Made by a program: the position numbers and the translations under genes | Assembly: GCA_017398545.1 (NCBI GenBank) | Contig: JAFQFT010000034.1 | Coordinates: 1 to 43,227, forward strand | Source: Bacilli bacterium | Lineage (GTDB): Bacteria; Bacillota_I; Bacilli_A; ML615J-28; CAG-313 | Direction: 5' to 3' | DNA: 43,227 nt | Shown here: one piece after another, positions 1 through 7,512 of the stretch | How positions within the stretch are numbered: the first letter of the stretch is position 1 | Layout of the letters: every line of letters starts with the position of its first letter | The notes under the pieces: generated by a model | The model's database searches: none | What the model saw: the letters and a program-made list of their open reading frames with translations, nothing else | What the model was told of the DNA's origin: nothing

Positions 1-26
1 GTTCTAAATTAATAATAAACCCAAAA

Positions 27-124
27 ACCCCAAACTTATTTATAATAATAAAAAAACCTATAAGAAAAATTGGGGTTTAAGTAATAACCCCAAACATGTT
101 TAAAGGTATAGCTTCACCCCAAAC
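27..124. repeat. Three direct copies of GTTTGGGGT (minus-strand sense)
   Basis: The 9-mer ACCCCAAAC occurs at 27-35, 87-95 and 116-124 of the plus strand, so GTTTGGGGT is read three times in the same direction on the minus strand. The middle copy forms one arm of the hairpin at 70-93. No gene is visible in this stretch. The purpose of the repeats is unknown. Confidence 0.5.
62..93 (-). terminator. Terminator-like hairpin (minus strand)
   Basis: Arms TTGGGGTT (70-77) and AACCCCAA (86-93) form an 8-bp stem with an 8-nt loop. On the minus strand a T-rich run follows it. It could be a second terminator behind the S11 lipoprotein gene. Confidence 0.5.
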
Positions 125-139
125 TAATTTATATAATCA

Positions 140-173
140 ATTAAAAAAACAGGTTCTCAATTGAACCTGTTTT
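140..173 (-). terminator. Intrinsic terminator of the S11 lipoprotein gene
   Basis: An 11-bp inverted repeat (146-156 with 163-173, 6-nt loop) is followed on the minus strand by a run of T residues. It lies directly after the stop codon at 177, so the gene ends here as a complete unit. Confidence 0.8.
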
Positions 174-176
174 CTA

Positions 177-2183
177 TTATCTTGAGTTGTAATCTAGTAT
201 TCGATGACCTACAGCTGTTGCAACTGCTTCTGCTGCCGTGTTACTTGAAGGTAGTAACATAGCATGTAATGCTTCTTTATATGTTATGATATCTCCTCCA
301 TAGAAGTAGTATCCAGAACCACTTGTTAAATCGCTTTGATTAATCACAAAACTTTCATTTAAATCAGAAACAAAGTCAAGCATACAAATAGAAGTCATTA
401 CTTTTGTAACTGATGCAGGAGTTCTAATAGTAGTTATATCTTTTTCATATAAGATATTAAGTGGATAATCTGTATATGCAAGGGTATTATTTTTTGGAAC
501 TACGCAAACAATAGCACTTTTAGCGTCTACTTCACAATTACTATTATCTGCATTTTTATCATAATATTTAATCATTGCGGCATCTAACGCTTGTCTTGCT
601 GAAGCAAATCTGTCACTTCCTGCACCTAAAACTACACATGCAAATAATCTTTCATCTGGTCCTTCAACAACGCATAGTAAATTCTTTTGTCCATCAACAG
701 TACCTGTTTTACCACCAAATAGATAGTAATAGTCTTCTAAGCTCTTACCTGCAACTGTCGTAGAAATATTAACAGTTCTAGGGGATTTCCCATTAACTGT
801 AATAGAATAGGTATCTTTATGCCAAGTTTCAACAATATCACTATAGCCACAAGCATATACTGCAAGCCTTAATAAATCGTATGCAGTAGTTTTATTATAG
901 AAACCAGCAGCATCAATAAATGTAGTATTTTCCATACCAATTTCTTTGGCTTTTTTATTCATATAGGCCATGAATGTATCTTTTGCTTCTTTATTTGAAT
1001 ATTCATTGTTAAGGTCTCCAAGTAAATATGTTTTTTCTCTAATTACAATTTCTTCTCTAGAAGAAATTTCTACTTCACCTTTCCAAATCTTTAAATAACG
1101 TTCGTATAATTCATCTAGTTTTTCTTTAGATGGAATTGTATTAAATATCGATAAATCAACAACTACTGTGTCATCAATATAACCATCAAGATTAGCAGAA
1201 ATTGCACTACCAATAAACACTTCATCACTTGATAATGTTTGAATATCACTCACTGTTATAAATCCATCTGTAGTGTTTTGAACAGTTGTGTTTTGATATT
1301 TTGTTGAATCAGCACCAAATACAATACCAAGATAACCTTGTTCATAACGTGTACAATTAACTTTAGCAGCAATATAGTATTTTCCACTATAAGATTTTCC
1401 TGATTTAACTTGTTGTGATGTTGTTCCTTCTACATACATTGCTTGTTTAGGTGTGAAATTAACTTTTGTTTGTAGTTTAGTAGTACCAGAATAGTTTGTG
1501 TATACATCAGTTTCAGTATAATATGAATCCATATTAAGTGGAGCAATATTATTTTCTTCAAATATTTCATAGAATGAATAATCTTCATATGCTATTTCTG
1601 AAAGTACCCCTGTTCTAATTGTGATTTCTTCAGGATATTCAACTACCAAGTAAATTTTATTATTAATTGTTTCAAGATGACTATTTAGTGTTTTATTAGT
1701 TTCTCGATCTACAATATCAACATTACCATCTTTATTAGTTATTGAAGATAACCATTCTTCTAAAGTTCCATTAAATCCACTTTTAACAGCAGATTCATAG
1801 ATATTATTAAGATTAGTTCCTACTAAGCAATCGTCTTTTTCAGCATAGATTAAAGATAACCAATCTTGAATAGTTCCATTAAATCCTAAATTTACAGCAG
1901 ATTGATATGCTGATTGTACTTCATTACTTAAACAATCTTGATTAATTGTATCAATTTTATTTATTAATGATAACCAGTCTTGAATTGAACCTGTAAATCC
2001 TTGTTCACAAGCTAAATCATATGCAGTTTTTACATCGTTGCCAGCATAATATGAACCAGTCTTTTCATTGTTAATGTACCAATAACCATCATCACCGATA
2101 TAAATTGTAGTGTGATCTTTTGCTTGACAACTTGTAGTTAGACAAATTAAAATTGTAATAATTAAAATAAGATATTTTTTCAT
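177..2183 (-). CDS. Lipoprotein with circularly permuted D-Ala-D-Ala carboxypeptidase (S11) domain
   Basis: Predicted surface lipoprotein of 668 aa. The start at 2183 follows a GGAGG site; an in-frame ATG four codons upstream is poorly placed. The signal peptide ends in lipobox LTTSC (Cys19). Three copies of a helical repeat of the type GFxGTIQDWLSLI lie at about residues 53-74, 91-112 and 128-149. A middle region to about residue 390 is unrecognised. The C-terminal third is a penicillin-binding-protein-like S11 peptidase, but the motifs are in the wrong order: the FMAYMNKKAKEIGM segment and KTG (492-494) come first, then a short linker, then the SxxK nucleophile motif ASVTK (S591, K594) and SxN (S646-N648) near the C-terminus. 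Family members normally read SxxK, SxN, KTG. All three motifs are intact, so activity is plausible. The expected role is trimming peptidoglycan stem peptides outside the membrane. A weak minus-strand -10 lies at 2210-2215. Confidence 0.85.
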   Translation of the reverse strand: MKKYLILIITILICLTTSCQAKDHTTIYIGDDGYWYINNEKTGSYYAGNDVKTAYDLACEQGFTGSIQDWLSLINKIDTINQDCLSNEVQSAYQSAVNLGFNGTIQDWLSLIYAEKDDCLVGTNLNNIYESAVKSGFNGTLEEWLSSITNKDGNVDIVDRETNKTLNSHLETINNKIYLVVEYPEEITIRTGVLSEIAYEDYSFYEIFEENNIAPLNMDSYYTETDVYTNYSGTTKLQTKVNFTPKQAMYVEGTTSQQVKSGKSYSGKYYIAAKVNCTRYEQGYLGIVFGADSTKYQNTTVQNTTDGFITVSDIQTLSSDEVFIGSAISANLDGYIDDTVVVDLSIFNTIPSKEKLDELYERYLKIWKGEVEISSREEIVIREKTYLLGDLNNEYSNKEAKDTFMAYMNKKAKEIGMENTTFIDAAGFYNKTTAYDLLRLAVYACGYSDIVETWHKDTYSITVNGKSPRTVNISTTVAGKSLEDYYYLFGGKTGTVDGQKNLLCVVEGPDERLFACVVLGAGSDRFASARQALDAAMIKYYDKNADNSNCEVDAKSAIVCVVPKNNTLAYTDYPLNILYEKDITTIRTPASVTKVMTSICMLDFVSDLNESFVINQSDLTSGSGYYFYGGDIITYKEALHAMLLPSSNTAAEAVATAVGHRILDYNSR

Positions 2184-2275
2184 TTTCTCCTCCATTAATT
2201 TCTATTTATAGTATATCATAATCAATTTATTTTTTACATTTATATAATAACATTAAATCAAATATATTTAAATTC

Positions 2276-2304
2276 TTGATAAATAATGAAATAAATGGTA
2301 AAAT
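2276..2304 (+). promoter_or_regulatory. SigA-type promoter
   Basis: TTGATA (2276-2281), a 17-bp spacer and TAAAAT (2299-2304), about 20 bp before the start of the gene at 2325. Confidence 0.6.
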
Positions 2305-2324
2305 AGTATTAAGGAGAATTTATT

Positions 2325-2876
2325 ATGATAAATTTAAATAACAATATAGTTATAAAACAACTTTATGATCAAATTTCAGAACAACTTCTATTAGTATATA
2401 CTAATATGGCAAAGAATCCAAGCTTTAACATGGATAAAAATGAGATATTAATTAGTTTTGATGCTTTTTTTCAAAGTATAATGATTAATGCTGTTTTACA
2501 TAAAAGAAATTTTGAAGTTGGTGAAGTTAATTATATAAAGAACCTAGTTAAGTTTTCTGATTATTATAGTAAATACAATATTATTAGAGATACTTATCCT
2601 TCAAAAGAAGTTACAGATGAATTATACAAAGAAAGTACTGCATATATAAATCATGTTCCTGAGGTTGCAGCAATGAGCATTTTAGTAGATCGCGAGATTG
2701 AAAGTTCTATTTTAAAAAGTAAAATAACTTTTAGTAAAATGCTTTATAATTGTTTTGAAGAAGTTATTAAAATAATTATTGATGATACAGAGGATGCTTA
2801 TGCAGAAAAGATTTTAACTCCATTAAAAGACTTTTTTGTTCGCCATCATGTATTGGAATTTGAATACAATGAATAA
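2325..2876 (+). CDS. Hypothetical helical protein
   Basis: A 183-aa soluble protein that I do not recognise. It has a good AAGGAG site 8 nt before the ATG. The sequence looks mostly alpha-helical, with alternating charged and hydrophobic residues and no signal peptide, membrane segment or cysteine cluster. It is followed by a small two-segment membrane protein whose start codon overlaps its last codons, so the two are probably translated together and may work together at the membrane. A helical TerB-like fold is possible but I see no metal-binding motif to support it. Confidence 0.65.
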   Translation: MINLNNNIVIKQLYDQISEQLLLVYTNMAKNPSFNMDKNEILISFDAFFQSIMINAVLHKRNFEVGEVNYIKNLVKFSDYYSKYNIIRDTYPSKEVTDELYKESTAYINHVPEVAAMSILVDREIESSILKSKITFSKMLYNCFEEVIKIIIDDTEDAYAEKILTPLKDFFVRHHVLEFEYNE

Positions 2877-3069
2877 AGCAAAAGCTATTAAAATATTTAT
2901 GGTTATTGTTGGAGTAATTATTGGTTTATTAATAATTGCTTTTATGGTGTTAAATCATTATATTTTTGATTTGGATTTTATTTATGTAGTTGGTATTTGT
3001 ATATTGATATTAATTTTATGGATAATTATAAATTATGTTGGTATTAAAATTATAATGTTAAAAAAGTAA
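2869..3069 (+). CDS. Small two-segment membrane protein
   Basis: A 66-aa protein starting at the ATG at 2869, which overlaps the end of the preceding gene by 8 bp; this suggests coupled translation. Two hydrophobic stretches (about residues 8-30 and 36-60) predict two membrane helices with a short loop. A longer reading from 2836 exists but would overlap the upstream gene by 41 bp and has no ribosome site. No family is recognised. A terminator follows at once. Confidence 0.55.
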   Translation: MNKAKAIKIFMVIVGVIIGLLIIAFMVLNHYIFDLDFIYVVGICILILILWIIINYVGIKIIMLKK

Positions 3070-3105
3070 ATACTTAAATAAAATTATCTATTTAAGTATT
3101 TTTTA
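3069..3105 (+). terminator. Intrinsic terminator
   Basis: A 12-bp inverted repeat (3069-3080 with 3089-3100) is followed by a T run. It closes the two-gene unit 2325-3069. Confidence 0.8.
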
Positions 3106-3134
3106 TTATAAAATAAATATTAAGGATGGATAAA

Positions 3135-3650
3135 ATGTTTAATAAAATAAATGCTATTGAAATTGAGGGTAATGTAATTAAGTTATTTAAAAATGATTGT
3201 CCTATTGTTGTTTTTGGTGATATAAATCATCATAATGGTTTAACAGTAGCCTGGGGAACGTTAGGATGTTTATGGAGTAAGGAAATTGCATGTGTTTATG
3301 TAAAACCTACAAGGTATTCATTTGAATTTGCGAATAGTTGTGAATATTTTACTATTATGTGGTTTGATGATTTAAAAGATGATATTAATAAAGTATTTGG
3401 GTTTAAAAGTGGAAGAGATGTTAATAAAGAAGAACTTTGTAGTATAACTCCTATTGAATTAGATGGCGGGGTAGGATATGAAGAAGCTTCATTAATTATT
3501 GTTTGTAAAAAAATATATCAAAACCCAATTAATAAAGAGAATATTTTATCAAAAGAAGTTTTAGATAAACCTTTATATAAAGATGGATTGTTCCACTCAG
3601 AGTATTATGGTGAAATAATAAGCGTATATAAAAAGATTAATAATATTTAA
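3135..3650 (+). CDS. Flavin reductase-like protein (FMN-binding split barrel)
   Basis: A 171-aa protein that resembles flavin reductase-like, FMN-binding split-barrel proteins: an N-terminal strand ending in CPIVVFG, then a GLTVAWGTLGCLWSK segment and a conserved VKPTRYSFEF segment of the kind that lines the flavin site. I start it at 3135 because AAGGATGG then sits at normal ribosome-site spacing; an ATG at 3126 would leave almost no spacing. The family uses FMN in NAD(P)H-dependent reductions, but the substrate cannot be told from sequence. It stands alone between a terminator and the glpK promoter. Confidence 0.7.
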   Translation: MFNKINAIEIEGNVIKLFKNDCPIVVFGDINHHNGLTVAWGTLGCLWSKEIACVYVKPTRYSFEFANSCEYFTIMWFDDLKDDINKVFGFKSGRDVNKEELCSITPIELDGGVGYEEASLIIVCKKIYQNPINKENILSKEVLDKPLYKDGLFHSEYYGEIISVYKKINNI

Positions 3651-3657
3651 TAAATTA

Positions 3658-3686
3658 TTGACTTTTTATTGTTTAATTACTATAAT
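3658..3686 (+). promoter_or_regulatory. Strong SigA-type promoter for glpK
   Basis: TTGACT (3658-3663), a 17-bp spacer and a perfect TATAAT (3681-3686), about 50 bp before the glycerol kinase start. No obvious catabolite-repression (cre) palindrome was seen between promoter and start. Confidence 0.75.
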
Positions 3687-3737
3687 ATATATAGTTATTT
3701 AAGATTTTATATAATATTATAATATAAGGAAATAATA

Positions 3738-5237
3738 ATGAAAAAATATATTTTAACAATAGATCAAGGTACAACAAGTACTAGAAGTATTTTATTTGAT
3801 AAAAAATCTAATATTGTATCAATTAGTCAAATGGAAATTGAACAAATTTGTCCAAATGATGGCTGGGTAGAACATAATCCAGTAGAGATTTGGATAAAAA
3901 CTTGTCAAACTATTGAAAATGTTTTAAAACAAGCTAAAGTATCTGCAAAAGAAATAGCAGGGATTGCTATTACTAATCAACGTGAAACAACTATTTTATG
4001 GGATAAAGAAACAGGAACTCCTATTTATAATGCAGTTGTATGGCAAAGTAGACAAAGTCAAGAGATATGTGATGAGCTTATTGAAAAGGGGTATGAAGAC
4101 CTTATTTTAACTAAAACAGGATTAGTAATCAATGCTTATTTTTCAGGGAGTAAGATTACATGGCTTTTGAATAATGTTGATGGTGCATATGAAAAAGCAG
4201 TTAATGGTAAGATTAAGTTTGGAACAATAGATAGTTATTTATTATGGAAACTTACTAATGGAACTGTTCATGCAACAGACTATACTAATGCATCTCGTAC
4301 AATGATATATAATATTTATGATTTATGTTGGGATGATGAATTATTAAAACTTCTTAATATACCTAAATGTATTTTACCAGAAGTAAGAGACTCAAATGCT
4401 GTATTTGGTTACGCAACAGCACTTTGTGATATTGATGAAGATTTTAAAAATGTTCCTATAGCATCAATAATAGGAGATCAACAAGCATCACTATTTGGAC
4501 AATGTTGTTTTGATAAAGGTGATGTTAAAAATACTTATGGTACTGGATGTTTTATGCTAATGAATACAAAAGATCCAATCAAAAATCCTACTCATGGATT
4601 ATTATCAACGATTGCATGGGGACTAGATGGAAAATTAGAGTATGCATTAGAAGGATCAGTATTTATTGCTGGTGCTGGTGTTCAATGGTTAAGAGATAAA
4701 ATGGAGTTTTTTGAAGAATCAAAAGATTGTGAAAAATCATTAAAAATAAAAAATCCAAGTGGTGGTGTATACATTGTTCCTGCTTTTGTAGGACTTGGAA
4801 CACCATATTGGGATTCAGATGCAAGAGGAGCTATTTTTGGTATAACTAGAACTACAACAAAACATAATATTACAGCTGCTACAATTGAATCAATTGCTTA
4901 TCAAACAAAAGATGTTCTTGATGTTATGGAAAAGTGTGGTAATATTAAAATTAAATCAATTGGTGTAGATGGTGGAGCATGTGTAAATAGTTATTTAATG
5001 CAATTTCAAGCTGATTTATTAAATGTTACACTTAAAAGACCTATTTGTAAAGAAACTACTGCACTTGGTGCAACTTATATTTGTGGATTAAAAGTTGGTT
5101 TATTTGAATCAAAAGAAGAAGTTAAAAACTTACATTTAATTGATTCAATATTTACTTCCTCAATGGATGAGGTACAAAGAGAAAAATTAGTTAGTGGTTG
5201 GAAAAAAGCAGTTAATGCTACACTACAATATAAATAA
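3738..5237 (+). CDS. glpK: Glycerol kinase
   Basis: Phosphorylates glycerol to sn-glycerol 3-phosphate with ATP in the cytoplasm. The 499-aa length is typical of the FGGY family. The phosphate-binding segment TIDQGTTSTRS lies at the N-terminus, WQSRQ and GDQQASLFGQ are present, and NTYGTGCFMLMN gives the ATP-site loop. In many Firmicutes a histidine just before the IPIAG-GDQQ segment (E. casseliflavus His232, from memory) is phosphorylated by the PTS protein HPr to activate the enzyme; here that stretch reads CDIDEDFKN and has no histidine. No glycerol facilitator gene is adjacent. Two membrane-stress-type genes follow with a 21-bp gap and no terminator. The product would feed the glycerol-3-phosphate oxidation operon at 38.3-41.3 kb. 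Confidence 0.95.
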   Translation: MKKYILTIDQGTTSTRSILFDKKSNIVSISQMEIEQICPNDGWVEHNPVEIWIKTCQTIENVLKQAKVSAKEIAGIAITNQRETTILWDKETGTPIYNAVVWQSRQSQEICDELIEKGYEDLILTKTGLVINAYFSGSKITWLLNNVDGAYEKAVNGKIKFGTIDSYLLWKLTNGTVHATDYTNASRTMIYNIYDLCWDDELLKLLNIPKCILPEVRDSNAVFGYATALCDIDEDFKNVPIASIIGDQQASLFGQCCFDKGDVKNTYGTGCFMLMNTKDPIKNPTHGLLSTIAWGLDGKLEYALEGSVFIAGAGVQWLRDKMEFFEESKDCEKSLKIKNPSGGVYIVPAFVGLGTPYWDSDARGAIFGITRTTTKHNITAATIESIAYQTKDVLDVMEKCGNIKIKSIGVDGGACVNSYLMQFQADLLNVTLKRPICKETTALGATYICGLKVGLFESKEEVKNLHLIDSIFTSSMDEVQREKLVSGWKKAVNATLQYK

Positions 5238-5258
5238 ATAGAAAGGAAATTTTATATT

Positions 5259-6299
5259 ATGGGATTTATTAGAAGACAATTATTAAAAGTTATTAAATGG
5301 GATGACCCAACTAAGGATACGATTGTTTATCGTTATCCAATGGAAGATCGTGATGAAATCATGAATGGATGTCAATTAATTGTTCAAGAAAGTCAAGTTG
5401 CATTACTTGTATCTGGTGGACAAATTGCTGATGTATATGGTCCTGGTGAACATAAGTTGACTACAAACAATATGCCAATTTTAACTCATCTTGCAAGTTG
5501 GAAATATGGTTTTGATTCTCCATTTAAAGCTGATGTGTATTATGTTAATACTAAGCAATTTATTAACATGAAATGGGGTACAGCTTCTAAGATTGCAATG
5601 CGTGATGATTATTTTGGTTTAATTAGAGTAGGTGCTCGCGGTACTTATTCATTCCAAGTAACAGATGCAGCACAATTTATGCGTGAAATATTTGGTACTA
5701 ATAAAGATTATCGTACTTCTGCACTTGTAGAATATTTTAAGAGTATTATTGTTAGTAACTTTACTAAAGTTATAGGTGAAGCAAAAATTTCTGCAATTGA
5801 TATTCCTGCTAAGTATATTGAAATTGGTGATTTAGTTAAAGTTGAAATTAGTGATGATTTTGATAAATTAGGTTTAACTTGTGCTGCTTTTTATGTTGAA
5901 TCTGTTGTTTTACCAGATGTTGTTGAAGAGGCTATTGATAAGCGTGCATCAACTGGTGCTATGCATGGTGCTATTGATGATTATACTCGTATTCAAACTG
6001 CTGATGCGATAAGAGATGCTGCTCAAAATGAAGGTGGTGGTCTTGTTGGTGCAGGAGTAGGAATTGGTGTAGGTGCTGCAATTGGTCAAACTGTTGCAAA
6101 TAGTTTAAATGGTAATCATAATGGAAATTCTAATCCAGTAACTGGTGCTTGTGCAGATTGTAATACACCACTTCCACAAGGAGCAAAATTCTGTCCTGGT
6201 TGTGGTAAACCTGTTGTAACAAATAGTTTCTGTACAAACTGTGGTAATCAAGTTCCACAAGGAGCAAAATTCTGTCCTAATTGTGGAAAACAAATTTAA
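5259..6299 (+). CDS. SPFH-domain protein with two C-terminal zinc ribbons (YdjI-like)
   Basis: A 346-aa protein. Residues 1 to about 235 resemble the SPFH/virion-core-like domain of Bacillus subtilis YdjI. A glycine-rich helical stretch follows (GGGLVGAGVGIGVGAAIG), then two zinc ribbons, CADC-x-CPGC and CTNC-x-CPNC, each with four cysteines. The two ribbons share an almost identical core, GAKFCPxCGK, and the same underlying DNA run, so one is probably a recent copy of the other. In B. subtilis ydjG-ydjH-ydjI follow pspA, and their products help place PspA at the membrane. Here the neighbour is a YdjG-like gene, with no pspA in view. It probably acts at the inner face of the membrane. Confidence 0.8.
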   Translation: MGFIRRQLLKVIKWDDPTKDTIVYRYPMEDRDEIMNGCQLIVQESQVALLVSGGQIADVYGPGEHKLTTNNMPILTHLASWKYGFDSPFKADVYYVNTKQFINMKWGTASKIAMRDDYFGLIRVGARGTYSFQVTDAAQFMREIFGTNKDYRTSALVEYFKSIIVSNFTKVIGEAKISAIDIPAKYIEIGDLVKVEISDDFDKLGLTCAAFYVESVVLPDVVEEAIDKRASTGAMHGAIDDYTRIQTADAIRDAAQNEGGGLVGAGVGIGVGAAIGQTVANSLNGNHNGNSNPVTGACADCNTPLPQGAKFCPGCGKPVVTNSFCTNCGNQVPQGAKFCPNCGKQI

Positions 6300-6307
6300 G
6301 GTGATTT

Positions 6308-7387
6308 ATGGATCATCAAGAAGAAATAATTGAGCAAGTTGATACCAATACCTATAAATGTCCTGAATGTGGAGCACCGATGAGGTACGATCCTACTACT
6401 AGTACACTTTTATGTGATTATTGTAATAGAATTATTAATCTTTCTAAAGAAACAAATGATGAAGAAGAAGACTTTTTTAAAGTAGGTGCTGATGATTTAT
6501 CGTGGCAAAAAGAAACTCAAATAATTAAATGTGTAAATTGTGGTAGTGAAAATGTTGTATCAAAAAAAGAAATGAGTACTACTTGTCCATTTTGTGGCTC
6601 TAAACAAGTAGTAGCTTATGATGCAATCGCAGGTATCAAACCTAACCGTGTTATACCATTTAAACTATCACTTGAAGATGCTAAGACTCTTTATAAAAAA
6701 ACTATTAAGAAAAAAATATTTGTTCCTAATAAAGTAAAGAAAATGTATTTAGAATTAGTTTTAAATGGTGTTTATATACCATCATGGACGTATGATAGTT
6801 CAACATTTTCAACTTATTCAGGTAGACTTGGTAAAAGATATACTGTTGTAGTAGGAAGTGGAAAAAATCGAAGAACTGAAACTAGAATTAGATGGTATTC
6901 AATTAGAGGGACAAAAATAGTTGATTTTGATGATATACTTGTTAATTCAGGTAAATCTTTATCACAATCTGATTTAAATAGTATTAGTCCGTATCAAACT
7001 AATGATTCGTTAGAATTTGAAGAAGGATATCTTGCAGGATTTCAAGCTGAACATTATTCTAAAGATGTTAAAACTGGGTTTAATGATGCTAAACACGTAA
7101 TGGATCCTAGAATTAGAAGTGCTATTTTAAGTGGCTATCATTATGATGTAGTGGGAAGTTTAAATATTAAAACACATTATGATAAAATAACTTATAAATA
7201 TGTATTATTACCTGTGTGGTTTGGCATATTAAATTATCATAAAAAAATGTACCGTTTTCTTATTAATGGCGAATCTGGTAAGATTAAAGCAAAATATCCT
7301 AAATCAATTGTTAAGATTTTAGCTTTAATATTTGGTATTATTATTGGTATAGTTTTACTAATGTATTTGGTTAGTAATTATGGATAA
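6308..7387 (+). CDS. TFIIB-type zinc-ribbon membrane protein (YdjG-like)
   Basis: A 359-aa protein starting 8 bp after the SPFH gene, with an AAGGTGA site. Two cysteine pairs near the N-terminus (CPECGAPM...CDYC at about residues 18-40) form one zinc ribbon and CVNCG...CPFCG (about 77-98) a second. The middle part carries PNRVIPFKLS and several WxxYxSxTFSTYSG-like stretches typical of the YdjG family. One C-terminal membrane helix (ILALIFGIIIGIVLLMYLV) anchors it. By analogy with B. subtilis YdjG it should partner the SPFH protein in a membrane-stress complex. A terminator follows. Confidence 0.75.
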   Translation: MDHQEEIIEQVDTNTYKCPECGAPMRYDPTTSTLLCDYCNRIINLSKETNDEEEDFFKVGADDLSWQKETQIIKCVNCGSENVVSKKEMSTTCPFCGSKQVVAYDAIAGIKPNRVIPFKLSLEDAKTLYKKTIKKKIFVPNKVKKMYLELVLNGVYIPSWTYDSSTFSTYSGRLGKRYTVVVGSGKNRRTETRIRWYSIRGTKIVDFDDILVNSGKSLSQSDLNSISPYQTNDSLEFEEGYLAGFQAEHYSKDVKTGFNDAKHVMDPRIRSAILSGYHYDVVGSLNIKTHYDKITYKYVLLPVWFGILNYHKKMYRFLINGESGKIKAKYPKSIVKILALIFGIIIGIVLLMYLVSNYG

Positions 7388-7392
7388 GAATT

Positions 7393-7426
7393 AAAGAATC
7401 TAAAACTTGTTTAGATTCTTTTTTCT
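7393..7426 (+). terminator. Intrinsic terminator
   Basis: A 12-bp stem (7393-7404 with 7410-7421, 5-nt loop) is followed by a T run. It ends the glpK-SPFH-zinc-ribbon unit. Confidence 0.85.
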
Positions 7427-7462
7427 TTGTTATCTTTAGATTCTTTTTTCTTTGTTATCTTT
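7413..7462. repeat. Perfect 25-bp tandem duplication over a terminator tail
   Basis: The 25-bp unit 7413-7437 is repeated exactly at 7438-7462. It copies the descending arm and T tract of the terminator but not the ascending arm, so the second copy cannot fold alone. It looks like recent slippage. Confidence 0.9.
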
Positions 7463-7465
7463 TTA

Positions 7466-7495
7466 TTTACAAATATCGTATAAATTTGATATAAT
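7466..7495 (+). promoter_or_regulatory. SigA-type promoter
   Basis: TTTACA (7466-7471), an 18-bp spacer and TATAAT (7490-7495), just before the NadC-like gene. The transcript would begin only a few bases ahead of the ribosome site. Confidence 0.6.
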
Positions 7496-7512
7496 AAGAT
7501 TAGGTGATTTAT

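Noticed and set aside
575..763. Plus-strand gene inside the S11 lipoprotein gene
   Set aside because: It is a shadow frame without a ribosome site; the opposite strand has a clear domain.
177..2183. Two separate overlapping genes or a frameshift at the S11 domain
   Set aside because: The frame is continuous, and the swapped halves are joined by a short linker without stop or new start signals.
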